Below, piece by piece: positions 36,845-49,430 of a stretch of DNA of 64,000 nt. The notes under the pieces were generated by a model. That model was not told the DNA's origin, did no database searches, and saw only the letters and a program-made list of their open reading frames with translations. Every line of letters starts with the position of its first letter. Position 1 is the first letter of the stretch. The position numbers were made by a program, and so were the translations under genes. The stretch comes from Cercis canadensis (lineage: Eukaryota; Streptophyta; Magnoliopsida; Fabales; Fabaceae): the NCBI GenBank assembly GCA_003255065.1, contig QAOA01006868.1:74704-138703 (forward strand), written 5' to 3'.

Positions 36845-37520
36845 TTATGTGAGCGTGTGAATTTTTATGTGGAGTTTAATAACTTAATAAAGAATGGTGT
36901 AAATTTTTTTTTTTTAGTTTTAATGTTAAGGACATCTTCGGGTCAGTTTTCGCACACAAAGACTAAATATCTCATTGGGCGATCTTGAGGGCACCCTCCT
37001 CACATTAGTTTGGTGCATTTAGAGAAAAATTTTCAAATTCCTTGAGTGCTAGCCTCAAGATTTGAACTTTCGTTAGCTTAAATAAATTTATTATATCTTT
37101 ACCACCGGGCTAAACCCTTGGGTTATGGCGTAGATATTACTAATAAAGCTGAAGTTTGAAATCCTTTAACGAAATTCATGTATTAGTGATTTCTTCACTA
37201 GTTATTCATGAAATTGCTAAATCCTTTATAAGAAAAACTTTTATGAAAGTTGGTGACTTTACGTGGGCGTTTGACTTTTTTTATGTGTAGTTTAATAAAC
37301 TAATAAAGAATGGCGTAAATATCACTCATGAAGCTGAAACTTTAATGAAATAGGAGTGTTGCTGATTTCTTTACCAGGTGTTTGTAAAATTAAAAGGTTT
37401 TTTAAGAAAAACTTTTATAAAAGTGGATAAATTTATATGAATGTTTGATTTTTTACGTTGAGATTAGTAAGTTAATACAAAATGACATACACATCAATAA
37501 TTAAGCTAAAGTTTGAAATC
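36790..37520. repeat. degenerate tandem repeat, about 170-bp unit, three copies
   Basis: Units share ACTTTAATAAAAGTTGG or ACTTTTATGAAAGTTGG, a GTG(A/G)GCGT word, then TTTAATAA(A)CTAATAAAGAATGG and GAAGCTGAA. The first unit is split by the SINE. Divergence is high. Confidence 0.65.
36905..37124 (-). mobile_element. tRNA-derived SINE, about 220 bp
   Basis: Read on the minus strand, the element starts AACCCAAGGGTTTAGCCCGG. It has a box A-like TTTAGCCCGGTGGTAAAG, a box B-like AGTTCAAATCTTGAGG about 50 bases later, and ends in an A-run (the T-run at 36905-36915). The flanks ATGGTGTAAAT (36894-36904) and ATGGCGTAGAT (37125-37135) are 11-base target-site duplications. The insertion splits one unit of a local tandem repeat whose intact relatives lie at 37200-37500. 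Confidence 0.82.
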
Positions 37521-37893
37521 ATTTAACGAAATACAAGGATAAGGTACTTGAGAAAATGAACAAATTATTTAAGAAAAGAGCAACAAATAATTGAATAAGA
37601 AATTGTTGTTCATAGTCAAACATCCAAACTAAAATACCACAAAATCACAATGAGCACGATACATCCTTGATTCATCAAATAAAACTGAAAGATCGTATAG
37701 GATATATCTCTATAACATTTCAACATTGTGTAAATACTAAAATGGTGCAATCCATGTTACAAGACTATCACAGTACTGAGATGTAATCACTTCTGGTAAC
37801 CAAAAAAAAAAAAACAAAAAAAACAAAGGGATCCTTAATGGTAAAAACTGGTACAGAACATATATATATATGTATTTTGGTGATAGAATTTCC

Positions 37894-40800
37894 TCAGTTA
37901 GATATTGAAGGCAAGGAACTGCTCCTGAGAAAGCGCCAAGGTCCAGTTCCAGTTCCCATCCTGCAAATGCATTTAAAAGTGCATATGTAAACCAACTTGT
38001 GTGAATTTAAAATTTGCTGAAGTTTGAGGCAATAAGAATCTTTGTGTTGGCATGTTTACAAGTTCATCAGTTTTATAATCTCAATGCAAGAAAAAAGAAA
38101 AAAACAAAGAATTGGTGACATTTGAGTTTGCTCCAAGCATAAGGTACTAGCATGCTGGAAACTAGCGTGACTATGGAATAGTTACTTGCTATTTACAAGG
38201 GGAAAGATTACCTCCATACACCAGCAAACATTCGAAGACTCATATAGATGGTTAGTGCAATCCAGATGCCAATGAATTCTTTGCTCTTGTAGAGAAGGAA
38301 TAATGAAGCTATACTTGCTATTGACACCATGACCTGAAGAAAGATGAGAGAAGCAACACGTTACAAAACAAAGTTGGATGTAGATGGCATATTATGCATG
38401 GTTAAGGGCACGTAAACTTGCCAAGGAGTATGCAGAATATGCGAAATCAGATGCGCCAAAGTTCACGCCATCAAAGACAAAGGCTAATGTATTGATTGGT
38501 TGTGTAGCAGCAATAAACTGGTGGGTCAAAAAACACAAGAAAAGTTCAGTTAATATTCGTACATAAACATATTACTTTCCATGTTGTGCGAGGGATATAC
38601 CGGGATGCCTATTTTGATTAGGTGCAGAACATCAACATTTTGGGAGAAAACTCCAGCTCCAAAGTACAAACCAACTCCAACAACAAGAGAGAGCCCCATT
38701 CCAAGAACAAAACTTATCTGCAGAACAAGAGACTTTTGCACTCAAACTCTGGAGATTCTGTAATAAATTGACTTTGAGAAATGGATAATGTTACTGCACG
38801 TTCAAAGAAAATATTGCTACCTGTAGTACTCGTATCGCAGCAGCTGTTGCCTTAGCATAGTCCTTTTCAGCAAATGAACAGGCTAGAATTGCCTGTGCGC
38901 CAGAGAAACTGATTAGTCACTTGTTTTCTGTTGTACTAACAAGAGATAGAGTAGTATATTCTATTTTAAATCAATCCCAGTGATTGACAAAAAATCCTTT
39001 ACCTGAACAGCAACAGCCAAACCATCAGCAAGGAGGGATGATGTGAACCAGACCTGTAGGCAGGTTTGGAATGCAGCCATAGGAACTGAACCCAGCCTTG
39101 CTGCCAATGATGCCGCCAAGGTCACGCAGAATGTTACTGCTACAACTCTTGCTAATAACAGGCCTCCTGTAGCAAACCATAAAAATGGAAACAAAATACA
39201 ATATAAGCAATCATCAATTACTGATATTATATACTTAAAAAGTAAGAGAGATAAGACAAAATGAGAAATAGAAGAAAAGAATGAAGGCCATGGATACTAA
39301 AAGGATTAAAAAGTGGCAACTAGGAACAGGTAATGATTCAAATTTGATATGTGATTGATGTTTGATTAAAGATCTGTTATTTGTGTACAGACGAGCTGGA
39401 CATTTAACAGCTCTTTCTCTTTTACTTATAATTCTCACATAGGAGAGTGAGATTTCAATGATAATGTGAGATCTATAACCTCAATACTTTATATTTAATC
39501 TCATCAACCATGTACAAGACGAACTTCTATGCCATCAAACTCAGATCTAAGCTTCTCACCGTTTTTAAGAAACCGGAAAATCTGCAAATCCTTAATACTT
39601 GGAGGTAAGAGATTCACTTTTTTCATTAATATCAGGAAGAGGGCCAGCGCCATGACGTACCTAAAAGGATCACCAATTATCAGAATACATCAGTGCAGGT
39701 GCTTAGGGGCAATAAGAAATAAATAAACTTACGAAGACTTAAATTTGTTAAGACACATTGCATGCACATACAACATGGTTAAACATCGTTGGAATAGCAT
39801 AGAATAGCAAACTAAGACTTACTGGGAGAGGACATGTGCAATGGCTGCACCTTTGAGGCCCAATTTGCATTTAAAGATAAGTATTGGATCCAAAGAGATA
39901 TTTATTGCATATCCCAAAACTACACAAAATAAATAAACAAACCAAGTTAGGGAAAATGTTATGAATTTAAACTAAATAGCTATGATGTATTTTTTTTTTA
40001 ATTAGAGTTCTTTTAGTCTCTCGTGTTCAACCAGATAGTTGAACTGAAATCAATTAACAATTTTTGCCTTCCAAGCTTTGATTCATGTCTCTGTTTTCTC
40101 TCACACTATATCTCTCCTATTATACTTCATTTCTAAATAGTGGGACGTTTTTCTATATTTTCTTTTTATGGGGAGGGGTGGAATATAATTAAGAACTCAA
40201 CCCACCAATGACATATAAAGGAGTTTTTGTGTCCTTGAACCCTCGAAAGATTCCTTGCATGGCCAAGGAAAGAAGAACTGCAGGAGCACCTAGTGATCTC
40301 AATTTCAAGTACTTCTCTGCAGGGATTAGCATTGGAGAATCCTAAAAACATAGAAATAACTTTAGTATAGTAAAAGTTTCAACAAATATATCTTCAAAAT
40401 AATTTTTGGCACATATATTTTCTGATAATGAAGACACTTACAGGTTTCAGACCCATCACACCTAATAGAGGTTTGGCTGCAAATATAAGGGTTGCAGCTT
40501 GGAGGAGGCCAAGAATTGTGCCAAAAAGTAGTGCCGTTGATGCTGAAGCGATGTGTTTTCTCTTGCTTCCAATTTTTTCCTTACTCTTATTACTACTAGT
40601 TGCAGAAGAAGACTTGCAAATATTTGTATTGGTACCTGATAAGGAAATCAGAGTTAAAATGTCAGAATAATAATAAACTTTCAGTCCTTTCATATCTCTC
40701 CATACAATCCTATGACATTATAAGCTAAGGTTGATCACAAATGATGTCCTATTTCTGGGACTCAGCTTGTGTTATGTGCAAACTCAACGTACACAGAGAA

Positions 40801-41864
40801 AGATACACACAACCAGAGAGGGACAGAGAGAAAGTACCATCTTCATAATTTGTGTCACTTTTCATAGTAGAATCTTCTTCCACATTCTCATTTGCCCAAC
40901 TTTTGGGCGTTAAATCTTTCATTTCGCTGTTTCCAGCTGAAGATCTTCCCAAACTCTCACTATTATCTTCGGACGCACCTTTTTCTATGTCTTGTAACAT
41001 ATTAACCTCAGGCGTAGCTTCATTACTATTTTCAATCAACTGCTTTTCTGCTGGTGTAATGCTAGGTTTTCCAATGGTATCTTCCTCAGCAACAAAGGAA
41101 GTCGTAATACTGACCAGAGGGAATATGGTAATCCTTGAGGCTTGGTTGAACAAGGCAATCGAAACTCCTGCAGCAGCAAGTTCCACAGGTCCTAACAGTG
41201 GGGGGGAAAAAAGAGAAAATGTCAGCTTAAAAGCTAGAATGTATCCAGTTACAAAAAAACAATGAATAATCTCCATTTAAGACTAGTAGTTGTGGCAACT
41301 AATAGCACTCATGAACAGGTTATCCCCCGGCAGAAACCTTTGGCTAGTGCAAATGACATGTATGAGTATTGTGCAAGCATTCAAGAAAGTAAACAAGGTG
41401 TAACACTATAAACTAATCCATATCACCAAAGCCGTGTAGACATACCTAAGTGTCCTATAAATGCTGTGTCTATCAGAGAAGCAATGGGATCAGCAGCAAC
41501 AGCCAGCGCAGCAGGGACTGCCATCCCTAGTATCTCTCGACCAAGGGAATCCAGCTTGAAAACAAGCCTACATTCACATTAATGCAACAAAATATTAGTT
41601 CAGAAAATTACATGAATGGGTTCTCTTCAGAGATTAAAGTAGTGATATAAATGTCAGACAAATTTTGCCATCGACCATAAACTTCAAGGGAGAAAAAGCA
41701 GTAAACTGAGCGCATACAATTGCCATTCTAAATCATGATCCTATTCAGCACAAGAAACTTCAGACAGAGGAGGTTGATAAAAGATACCTTATGTCTCTGA
41801 AGAAAACAAAGAAAGGCATCTTCCACTTGGTGTTAAGTGCATGCAAACTACCATTGTCAGCCAT
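37894..41864 (-). CDS. MATE transporter, FRD3/citrate-efflux group (DTX42/43-like)
   Basis: Multi-membrane-span organic-acid/H+ exporter; relatives move citrate for iron loading or aluminium tolerance. Minus-strand exons: 41788-41864 (ATG 41864), 41446-41567, 41191-40838, 40635-40442, 40341-40206, 39919-39823, 39660-39560, 39166-39003, 38892-38821, 38717-38601, 38517-38422, 38333-38212 and 37960-37894 (TGA). All phases agree, giving 1,719 nt and 572 residues. Recognised parts are DSLGREILGMAVPAALAVAADP, DTAFIGHLG, PVELAAAGVS, TTSFVAEED, FRGFKDTKTPLY, GAAIAHVLSQY, DFAYSAYS and FIGIWIALTIYM. Exon 3 (67-184) adds a long acidic loop between membrane spans 2 and 3, which is typical of the FRD3/citrate group. 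The exon 11 donor is GC instead of GT. The substrate is inferred from family only. Confidence 0.93.
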
Positions 41865-42129
41865 GATATTTTATCCTAGACAACAATAGAATCCCAGATT
41901 TGAAGTGTTTTGTCTGGAGTTGATCCAATCAAGCAGACACAAGGGAAGGTTGGTCAGGATGAGGCCGGAGCTTAACAATCTGCAGTTTTCATGAGTGTAT
42001 GATTACTCAATGTTTTCTGGTGTTAAAACGGAGACACACATATATATAACAATGTAGGAAACCAAAACTTGCGAAGAGATAGTATACAACCTTCTAGCAT
42101 TGAAATATATAATGCAGATAAAACATGAG

Positions 42130-42530
42130 GTGATTGAAGATATCGAAGAGCCAAATGTCATAGTCACTGGACTACTGACGAGAGTTACAAACAACAATAG
42201 TAAAGTGTACTTCAAAATACATACATGTCTAAGTCATGGTGAGATGAACCTTCCTCAGTTGTCTATAAAGGTAATTTTGTCTAGAGGCAATCGTGCCTGA
42301 CAATACTCATTTTCGAAGATTCAATGTGAGACAAAAAAAAATTCAAAGATGAGTAAGCCAGATTGCAGAAGAACATGAACTGCACTGGACTACTGACACG
42401 TGTTACAGACAACAGTAATAAAATGTACTCAAAAAGTACAATAGTCTGTCACGGCTAGTTGAGCCTTCCTCAGATATGCATAGAAGTCAATTCCTCAAAA
42501 CGTAACCATGTCTAACAACGCTTGTTTTGA
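42130..42530. repeat. diverged tandem duplication, about 225-bp period
   Basis: CACTGGACTACTGACGAGAGTTACAAACAACA near 42163 recurs as CACTGGACTACTGACACGTGTTACAGACAACA near 42385. Both are followed by TAAAGTGTACTTCAAAA-like and CCTTCCTCAG words. It lies just upstream of the MATE gene and is non-coding. Confidence 0.75.
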
Positions 42531-44931
42531 ACAGACAATGACATACAGAACTATACAAAAAATGCAGAACATGACAAATACTCAGTTTTAGCTCAAACCG
42601 CCCTCAGTTCTGCATTACCCCAGCATCATATATAACAAGCTTCCCCTATATTTTCATATAAAAACAAAAAGGTATCGTACAATTTCATATCCCGAAAAAG
42701 GTGCATATAAACAACGAAGGAGACATCCCTTCCCTAATTGGACCTCAAATTTTGATTGATTAATACATTAACAACATTGATTTCCAATCAACATGGACGC
42801 CATGCAAATCTACGAGTGACAGGCAATATGAACTTACTAGTCAAATATGAAGTCAAACCTATAAGAATAAACAAATAGGTGTGAAAATTTGACATTCCAA
42901 ACTATTTGGGGATTCTTAAACCCACTAAGCCTGCAAAAATCCATAGTTTGTTTGCTTGCAGTTTTCTAAGTAAAGGCAAAATGGAACATCAAACTATACA
43001 GATAGAAATACTGAACGAATATACTTACAATGTTCAAGTACGCATTTTATCAAAAACCTGGTGGTTTTAGTTCTCCAAGGAGCATGACACATTTAACCAG
43101 AATATATCTAATTTAAACAAATAAAAGCACCTAGAAATCAACAGAAAATTCTTCTTAACATTGTACCACGATGTCTTTCTAGTTTTCTATCTTTCGTTGG
43201 TTGTACATGAACCAACAAAACCAATTTTTATTAAGCTCCTTTCGGCACTCATCAATGCTAGTCCCAATGCCCCGGAATTCTAGAAATTTAAATCTTTTCA
43301 TGGAAATTGAATAACAAGTAAGAGTTCATCGAACTTAAAACTTTTGATATAAGCTCAGACCATAAAATTAATTCGATTGGCACTCAGAAAATAGTCGATC
43401 ATTGGTGCTTTTGATCGGTGAGAAAGTGCAGGAAAAAGAACACAAGTTTTTCCCACAGAGCTGGTAGTTGAAAAAGCTTTCTTCTTTCCAACATTTTCTC
43501 AGCAACCAAACGCACATTGTTCCAATTCATGCATTTCTCAATAAACAAACAGATACTGAGGAAGGTAATAGATACAGCCTCACTGGGAAGAAAATAAATC
43601 AATAAATAACAAAAAAACCTAACATTTTATTTTTTTTATAATTATATTTTGTTTTAATTATTAATGAATAATGAGGAATCTGGAGGATTCACACTTGAAA
43701 GACAAATTTTACGGAGAATTTTCTTTAGTAGTTAGGTAAAGTTTGATTGATGTTATTAAATAAATAGATTAATTGGAAAAATTGCTTATTACATACTAGT
43801 TTATCTTACACTACTTTATACCCACTGCATTGACATGATGATATTTGAGTCAAAATATTTAAGTGGGTTAAATTAAATTAAGATGTTACTATGTCTTAAA
43901 AAATGTGAAAAGTGTGACAATTATTATAAAAGGACAAAATTTCAATTTTGTCTGTTTATATATATATATATATAATAATTTTTTTTTCTCTAATTTGTAG
44001 TACTATAGTGCATCCAAAATTGAAATATTACCTTGATTAAAATATTTCTATGGTATATATTAGGAAAAATCTATTTTTATTTTGTTTACACTTTTGATAA
44101 TACAATCACCACAATTCCATATTTCTTCTTCTTTATTTACTAACTAAATAAGTAAATAATGCATTTCACTTCTAAATTTTAACTTTTTATTTATTGAGGG
44201 ATTTGCTATATGGCCAAGATGTTTAGAACAAAAAAAAAAAAAAAGATGATCGAACAAAATGTGAATTGTTGGATCACAAAACTCGAATAGTGGTAAGGGA
44301 ATTATTGAGATTAAATCACATAACTTGGAGATCTTTATACAAGCATAAGACAATATAAATATTTAAATATTTGATCTCTTTCAAATTATTTAGATTTCCT
44401 ATCATTAAACTACACTTAGATTCTGGTAATTTAACACTCTACATAAGATAAGGGATGATAAAACTATCACCAATATAACATTCTTTAATCTTTGTCTCAC
44501 TTTTTATCCTTAATCTACCTATCTATGATATGGGAACATGTAGCTTTAAACCATGCTAAGTATACCTCGGCTAAAGACAAAAAAAAAAAAAACCATGCTA
44601 AGTATGCACTAAGGCAGCGCATGACACACTCAATCTTTGTAAATCCAGCTCAATCCAACTCTTGTTGGCCACTACTAATCCACTACTATATGAAATTAAG
44701 TAACAAAAGCTTTTTGCTGCATGCGTGTTGTCTAATATCCATTTCTTAATTCAAACTACAAAAGATTAGACGAAAGTGAACTGTGCATTTAAAAGATGGA
44801 GGAAAGTGCTTCTAAATTTATATGTAAATATAAATTTAATTGAGTAATGTTATCTGTATTTTATACTAACACGAGGTGATATAAAAGTATTAATGTGTAA
44901 TAAGTATTTATTTAAAATATATTTACTTATT

Positions 44932-45424
44932 GGTTTAAATATACTGTAGATCTTTATAGTTTGAATAAATTTTGAATTAGGTCTTTATAGTTTTTTTTCC
45001 CTTTTTTTTGAGTCCTTATAATTTGAATTTTTTTTAACACTCATGATTATAATTCCGTCAGTTTAGTGCTAACATATCAATTAACTTGTCTATGTGACAA
45101 TAAAAAAAATTAACATGGTGTTAAAGTGACACAAAAATTAACATCTCATCAAACTTTAGCTAAAAAAGGTGCATAAAAAAGTTAACGAGGTAACAATTTT
45201 TATACTATTTTAGCGTTACGTCAGTTTCTTTTATTGTTATATAGATATGTTATTAGCTATGTCAGCACTGAACTGACAGATTTATAATTGGAGATAACGA
45301 CATGGATCAAATTAAAAAAATTTCAAATTATAAAAATTTTAAAAGAAAAAATAAATTATAGAGNTTATAGAAACCTAATTTAAAAGTCGTTCAAATTAGA
45401 AGAACCTGCAGTATATTTAAAACT
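44932..45424. mobile_element. foldback MITE, about 490 bp
   Basis: The ends GGTTTAAATATACTGTAGAT and CTGCAGTATATTTAAAAC are inverted. Arms carry TTTTGAATTAGGTC on the left and ACCTAATTTAAAAG on the right. The interior includes GTTAGTGCTAACATATC-like words and their inverse. There is an N at 45364. Confidence 0.75.
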
Positions 45425-46099
45425 TATTTATTAAAATCTATTTTTAGCAAAAAAAGAAAACATATGTTTTTGGTAAGAAAAAGAAAACATTTAAATACAA
45501 AAAGTTAGATTTTTAGAAAAGTAAAAAGATGAAAGTACCAATAATGCATGATATTCTTTCGTAGGACAAGAATCAAGATATATCGCAAACACGGCAATGG
45601 TCGATAGGACAAAAATCGACGGACCAGGATTCTTGATTTCTGAATAGATGGGTCCCATAATCCGTACATAGTCAGTGGAACTTGTCGTCAGTGGCGCAGC
45701 CCTGACCATGGTCCAACATGGACGAACAATAGCCAACTCATCACTTATACTTTTTTTGAAAATATATTATATTTTTTTAGAAATATGAGATTTCATGACG
45801 ACATTCATTCAAATATATAAGGTTTTTAATGAGTCGTGATATCTTATTTATTTTTATAATTTAGCTAGAGTTTAAAAGCAATTTGATCACAAATTGTTTG
45901 GTCACTAATATTTTACTTTAAAATTATTGATTAATAATGACTTGATCATCTAAAAAAGCAAACGCATTGAGAAATGGAAAGTTCCCATCATTTCTAGATA
46001 AAACAAAAGCGTATTTTTATTTTATTTTATTTTTTAGCAAGCAATTTATATGGTTGGTGGAAGTACTAAATCAAACTTCTGCGTCATCTTATATAAAAA

Positions 46100-46345
46100 A
46101 ACGTAAAATATATTTTTTGTTATTAAATTATTTTTTAAATATTACTTTAATTTTTTATTTATATTTAATGTTATTTTAATCTTTGAATAATTATATTGCT
46201 CATCAAATCAATCTTTTATAGTATAAAAAATATCACTTAAATGACTAATTTAGTGGGTAGAGTGATGATTTAAAGACTAAAGTGACACAAAAAATAAATC
46301 AATAACTAAAGTGACATTTAACTGTATAAAAAAATGTATTTAACT
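46100..46345. mobile_element. foldback MITE, about 245 bp, family B
   Basis: The left arm (TATTACTTTAATTTTTTATT) and right arm (AAATCAATAACTAAAGTGAC) are inverted and close near 46220. The same family, with the word AGTGTCACTTTA or its inverse, occurs at 58574-58832 and in part near 49080-49180. Confidence 0.65.
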
Positions 46346-46807
46346 CTTAAAAAAAATGAAAATTTTGTTCTTTATTACTCAATAAACATATTGAATAGAC
46401 TATTTTAATGAACCCAGAGGAAACGGGAAGGGAAGTATTTCGTCAAGAACCTTTGGGTTAGGAATTCCAAGTCTAAACTAAGGAAGAAAAAAGAAATAAT
46501 GGGACTTCTTATAATATGTGGAAGTGGTTAACAAACTGCACCTAATTTTCTATATATATATATATAGATATATGCAGGTCATTTTCCATAGAGATGAATC
46601 TGCCCATGCCAGAATAAGAGATATACAGATAAAGAGCAAAGCTTGGGTGAATCTTCCATGTGAATGATTGTATACATAAATTAAAATATAAGAAATTAAA
46701 GAAACTTGTCAATTAAGGAAGCATGCATGGGTAAGAATGACCTAAAATGTAGGTCTAATTCAGGGAAAGGATATTCTCATGGATGGAATTTGCATACCTC
46801 TCTTTGA

Positions 46808-46921
46808 TTGCTGATATCAGATAGAGTGATTGCAAGTTGAGCTCTTTCTCACCAGCTAGATCTCCCTTTTGCTCACTCTCTCATACAACAAAAGATAGCA
46901 CTATACTTCCCTTTTTATAAG
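46808..46921 (-). ncRNA. candidate small hairpin behind a TATA box (MIR156-like arms)
   Basis: On the minus strand CTTATAAAAAGG (46910-46921) is a good TATA box. About 25 bases on, an arm reading TTGTATGAGAGAGTGAGCAA pairs imperfectly with TTGCAATCACTCTATCTGAT about 40 bases later: a GAGTGA/TCACTC core, then GCAA/TTGC after a two-base bulge. Both arms recall the miR156 duplex, but about six of 20 bases differ from miR156. It could equally be a chance hairpin in a leader. Confidence 0.2.
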
Positions 46922-47210
46922 TATCCTTTGCCTTGCCCCACCCAACTCTCATCTCTCCATAGATATGTATCTAAATAATAAAGTATGTGTGGATGAGATT
47001 TAAATATGGAGTTAATATTACCTACACAATTTTATATATTGTCCACAACTGTATATGTGGCTTGGTTCTATCTTATATCGAGTTTTATTTTTTAAATTCT
47101 TTTATGCTAAACTCAAATCACATATATACAGATAAATTATTTGTATAGTTATAAATGTAAGACTTATGTAATAATATTATTTAAAAGTGATTGCTAAGCT
47201 ACTTAGGAGT

Positions 47211-47535
47211 AATGCTACACCTCCTCATTGAAAGGGTTCTAGCAGAACCCATGTTCTAAAATTGATATTATTGTGAAGATCTTGAAAAATAAAATTACCT
47301 AATATGAGTTAGATTCTAAAACAAATTGACAGAATTTGAGTTTAATTATGTCAAATAAAATTATTATGTTTTTTTTTTTCCGGCACTATTCTTATATTGC
47401 TCTGTTTATGTATTTTATAGGAAACTAATTGTTCTAATTTATACTGGGTGTTTTATTTTTTAAAAATATTCACAATGATACCAATTTCGAGACATGAGTC
47501 CCACTAAAACTTCTTCAATAAGAAAGTAGTGTAAT
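47211..47535. mobile_element. foldback MITE, about 325 bp
   Basis: The left arm AGTAATGCTACACCTCCTCA...ATTGTGAAGAT and the right arm ATATTCACAATGATACCAAT...AAAGTAGTGTAATTT are inverted over about 90 bases, with an AT-rich centre. Confidence 0.7.
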
Positions 47536-47569
47536 TTAATAACCACCTATTTAAAATTGTGTGCTAGAG

Positions 47570-47995
47570 AGCAGGCTTTTTCATCCCTTATGTGAGGGAA
47601 GTTCAATATGGCAAAAAAGAGTTGTAGAGAAATCAAAATTGCGAGAATTGAAAGAATGAGACATTTCAAGTTAGTCCGCAGTTTACTTTGTAGGCTGTTT
47701 GTTAGATTAACCATATTAAAACAAAAGAGTTTATGTACATATTATTACATTGTTCATTGAACTCATGGAATCACACTTTAGGCTATAGCTGTCAACAATT
47801 ATAAGTATAAAATTTCTGTAAATAGTGTCATTCAAATGTGTAAGAGAGGTATCTAACTTTTTCATCCCTCATGTGGGAGAAGTTTAATATGGCAAAAATG
47901 AGTTGTAGAGAAAACAATTGGAAGAGGTTCTACTGAAAGAGTGACACGTCTGAAGTTAGCCCACATTTAGAATTGCAGGGTGTTTGTTAGATGTT
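47570..47995. repeat. diverged direct duplication, about 290-bp period
   Basis: CTTTTTCATCCCTTATGTGAGGGAAG near 47576 recurs as CTTTTTCATCCCTCATGTGGGAGAAG near 47857. Both continue with TATGGCAAAAA.GAGTTGTAGAGAAA and end at GTTTGTTAGAT. It is non-coding and old. Confidence 0.75.
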
Positions 47996-49257
47996 GTCGT
48001 TTACTCAAAAAGGTTGATTTCCACCACCATAGGTAGAATGGCGATAAAGCTGCTATAAACTCAAGTATATATATAATAATATTGTCCTACTTTATGGTAC
48101 AAATTGTAGTGCTTTCATTCGTTAGGGATCAAAGCTTGTGCAATTGTGGGCTACGTGGGAATTCCATTAAACCCCTCATTGCCCCCAACCTCGGAAATTT
48201 TAATAGTGCAACTTGACCTAATTTTTCTTGGTTTGAATGTATATCTAACTGTGCACATCATTGTATAAAGTGGGTGGCCTGAATTGGTTTGATATTGCAA
48301 CAAGTAGTAGTTGTTTATTATCTTTAGAACTCTGCAGTGATAGAAAAGAGTATAACTGAGTTTTCTTTCTGTTTTTGCCTTTCTCTGTTTCTACACTAAT
48401 AGGTTTTTTCTTCGTATTGGGTTTGATTTGCTGAATCAAGGTTTTCCTGGAAATGATACATAGACATATCATTTTCTAAGATAAGACATTTCACAATCTG
48501 AATTGCTGAAATCACCATTTAGTAATTGATTCGTATGCATGAAAAACAATCCCTAGGTCTTTGTTTTATGATTATCACAAAGATATTTTACAATATAACA
48601 GTGCTTATATACCCTGCACCATTAATGGTGGGATTTATTATAACTGGAAAACACATTATACTCCATGTCTACCCGAGCAGATCACCGTGCATAAGCCGAG
48701 CACCTTAATTAGCAGTATAAATACTTTTTAAGGTTAACTGTATTTAAAGATGACTTTCACAATATAAATAGGGATTGATTCCTCAAAAAGGGTTAGATTT
48801 TTACTATGAGCAACAAAGTGCATACTTTTTAGTGAAATTATCAGTTTTATATCATAAATTTTGTTTTGTAGAAACATCCCATCCTTCAATAAAAAGCCTC
48901 ATTCATGTATATTATGATCACCAAAGTTGATATCAATTGTAGATTAAAAGTTAATTTATTTTTTAACTGGTTATTTTGACTTTATAAATAATTAGTTGTT
49001 GGATGAAGTGAATAACCTGCAATTATATATTGATCTTAATTGATCCTAATAAGTGATAGAGTGGGAGTAAGCCTTTTTTGTCCTTTAAATTTTTTTTAAA
49101 TTATCACTTTAATCTTTGATTTTTTTTAATGTTATTTTAGTTATTATTTATCAATTTAGTCTTTCATATAAATTCGTTAATTAAATTAGATGAAAATTTT
49201 CACCTAGCATATTAAGGGCTGATGGCCATTATATGCTGACACATTAAAAAAATAGAA

Positions 49258-49430
49258 AAAACCCTTCTCTCTCTCTCTGCCCCATCGTCCCCTCCCTCCC
49301 TCTCTCTGCAACTCTTCCTCTCTCATCTCTCTCTCTCTACCCCATCGTCCCCTCCCTCCCTCTCTATGCAACTCTTTCTCTCTCTCTCTCTCTCCCCCAT
49401 CGTCCCCTCCTTCCCTCTCTCTCATTGGCC
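49258..49430. repeat. CT-rich minisatellite, about 60-bp period, nearly three units
   Basis: CCCCATCGTCCCCTCC starts near 49280, 49340 and 49398, separated by CTCTCT-rich and GCAACTCTTCC segments. The open frame on the minus strand, with a repeating REREM/EGGRGRWG peptide, is a by-product of this repeat. Confidence 0.85.

Larger units (their letters stand above)
33299..37893. other. spacer between CCCH and MATE genes
   Basis: The first 500-900 bases are 3' UTR and flank of the CCCH gene. No further gene was recognised. The interval holds two N-flanked duplications, a tandem duplication at 35697-36120, a MITE at 36123-36474, degenerate tandem repeats of about 170 bases (36790-37520) and a SINE inserted in them. 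Confidence 0.65.

Noticed and set aside
45491..45736. Minus-strand 81-codon frame
   Set aside because: No domain or splice partners; the part downstream of residue 60 is AT-rich noise.
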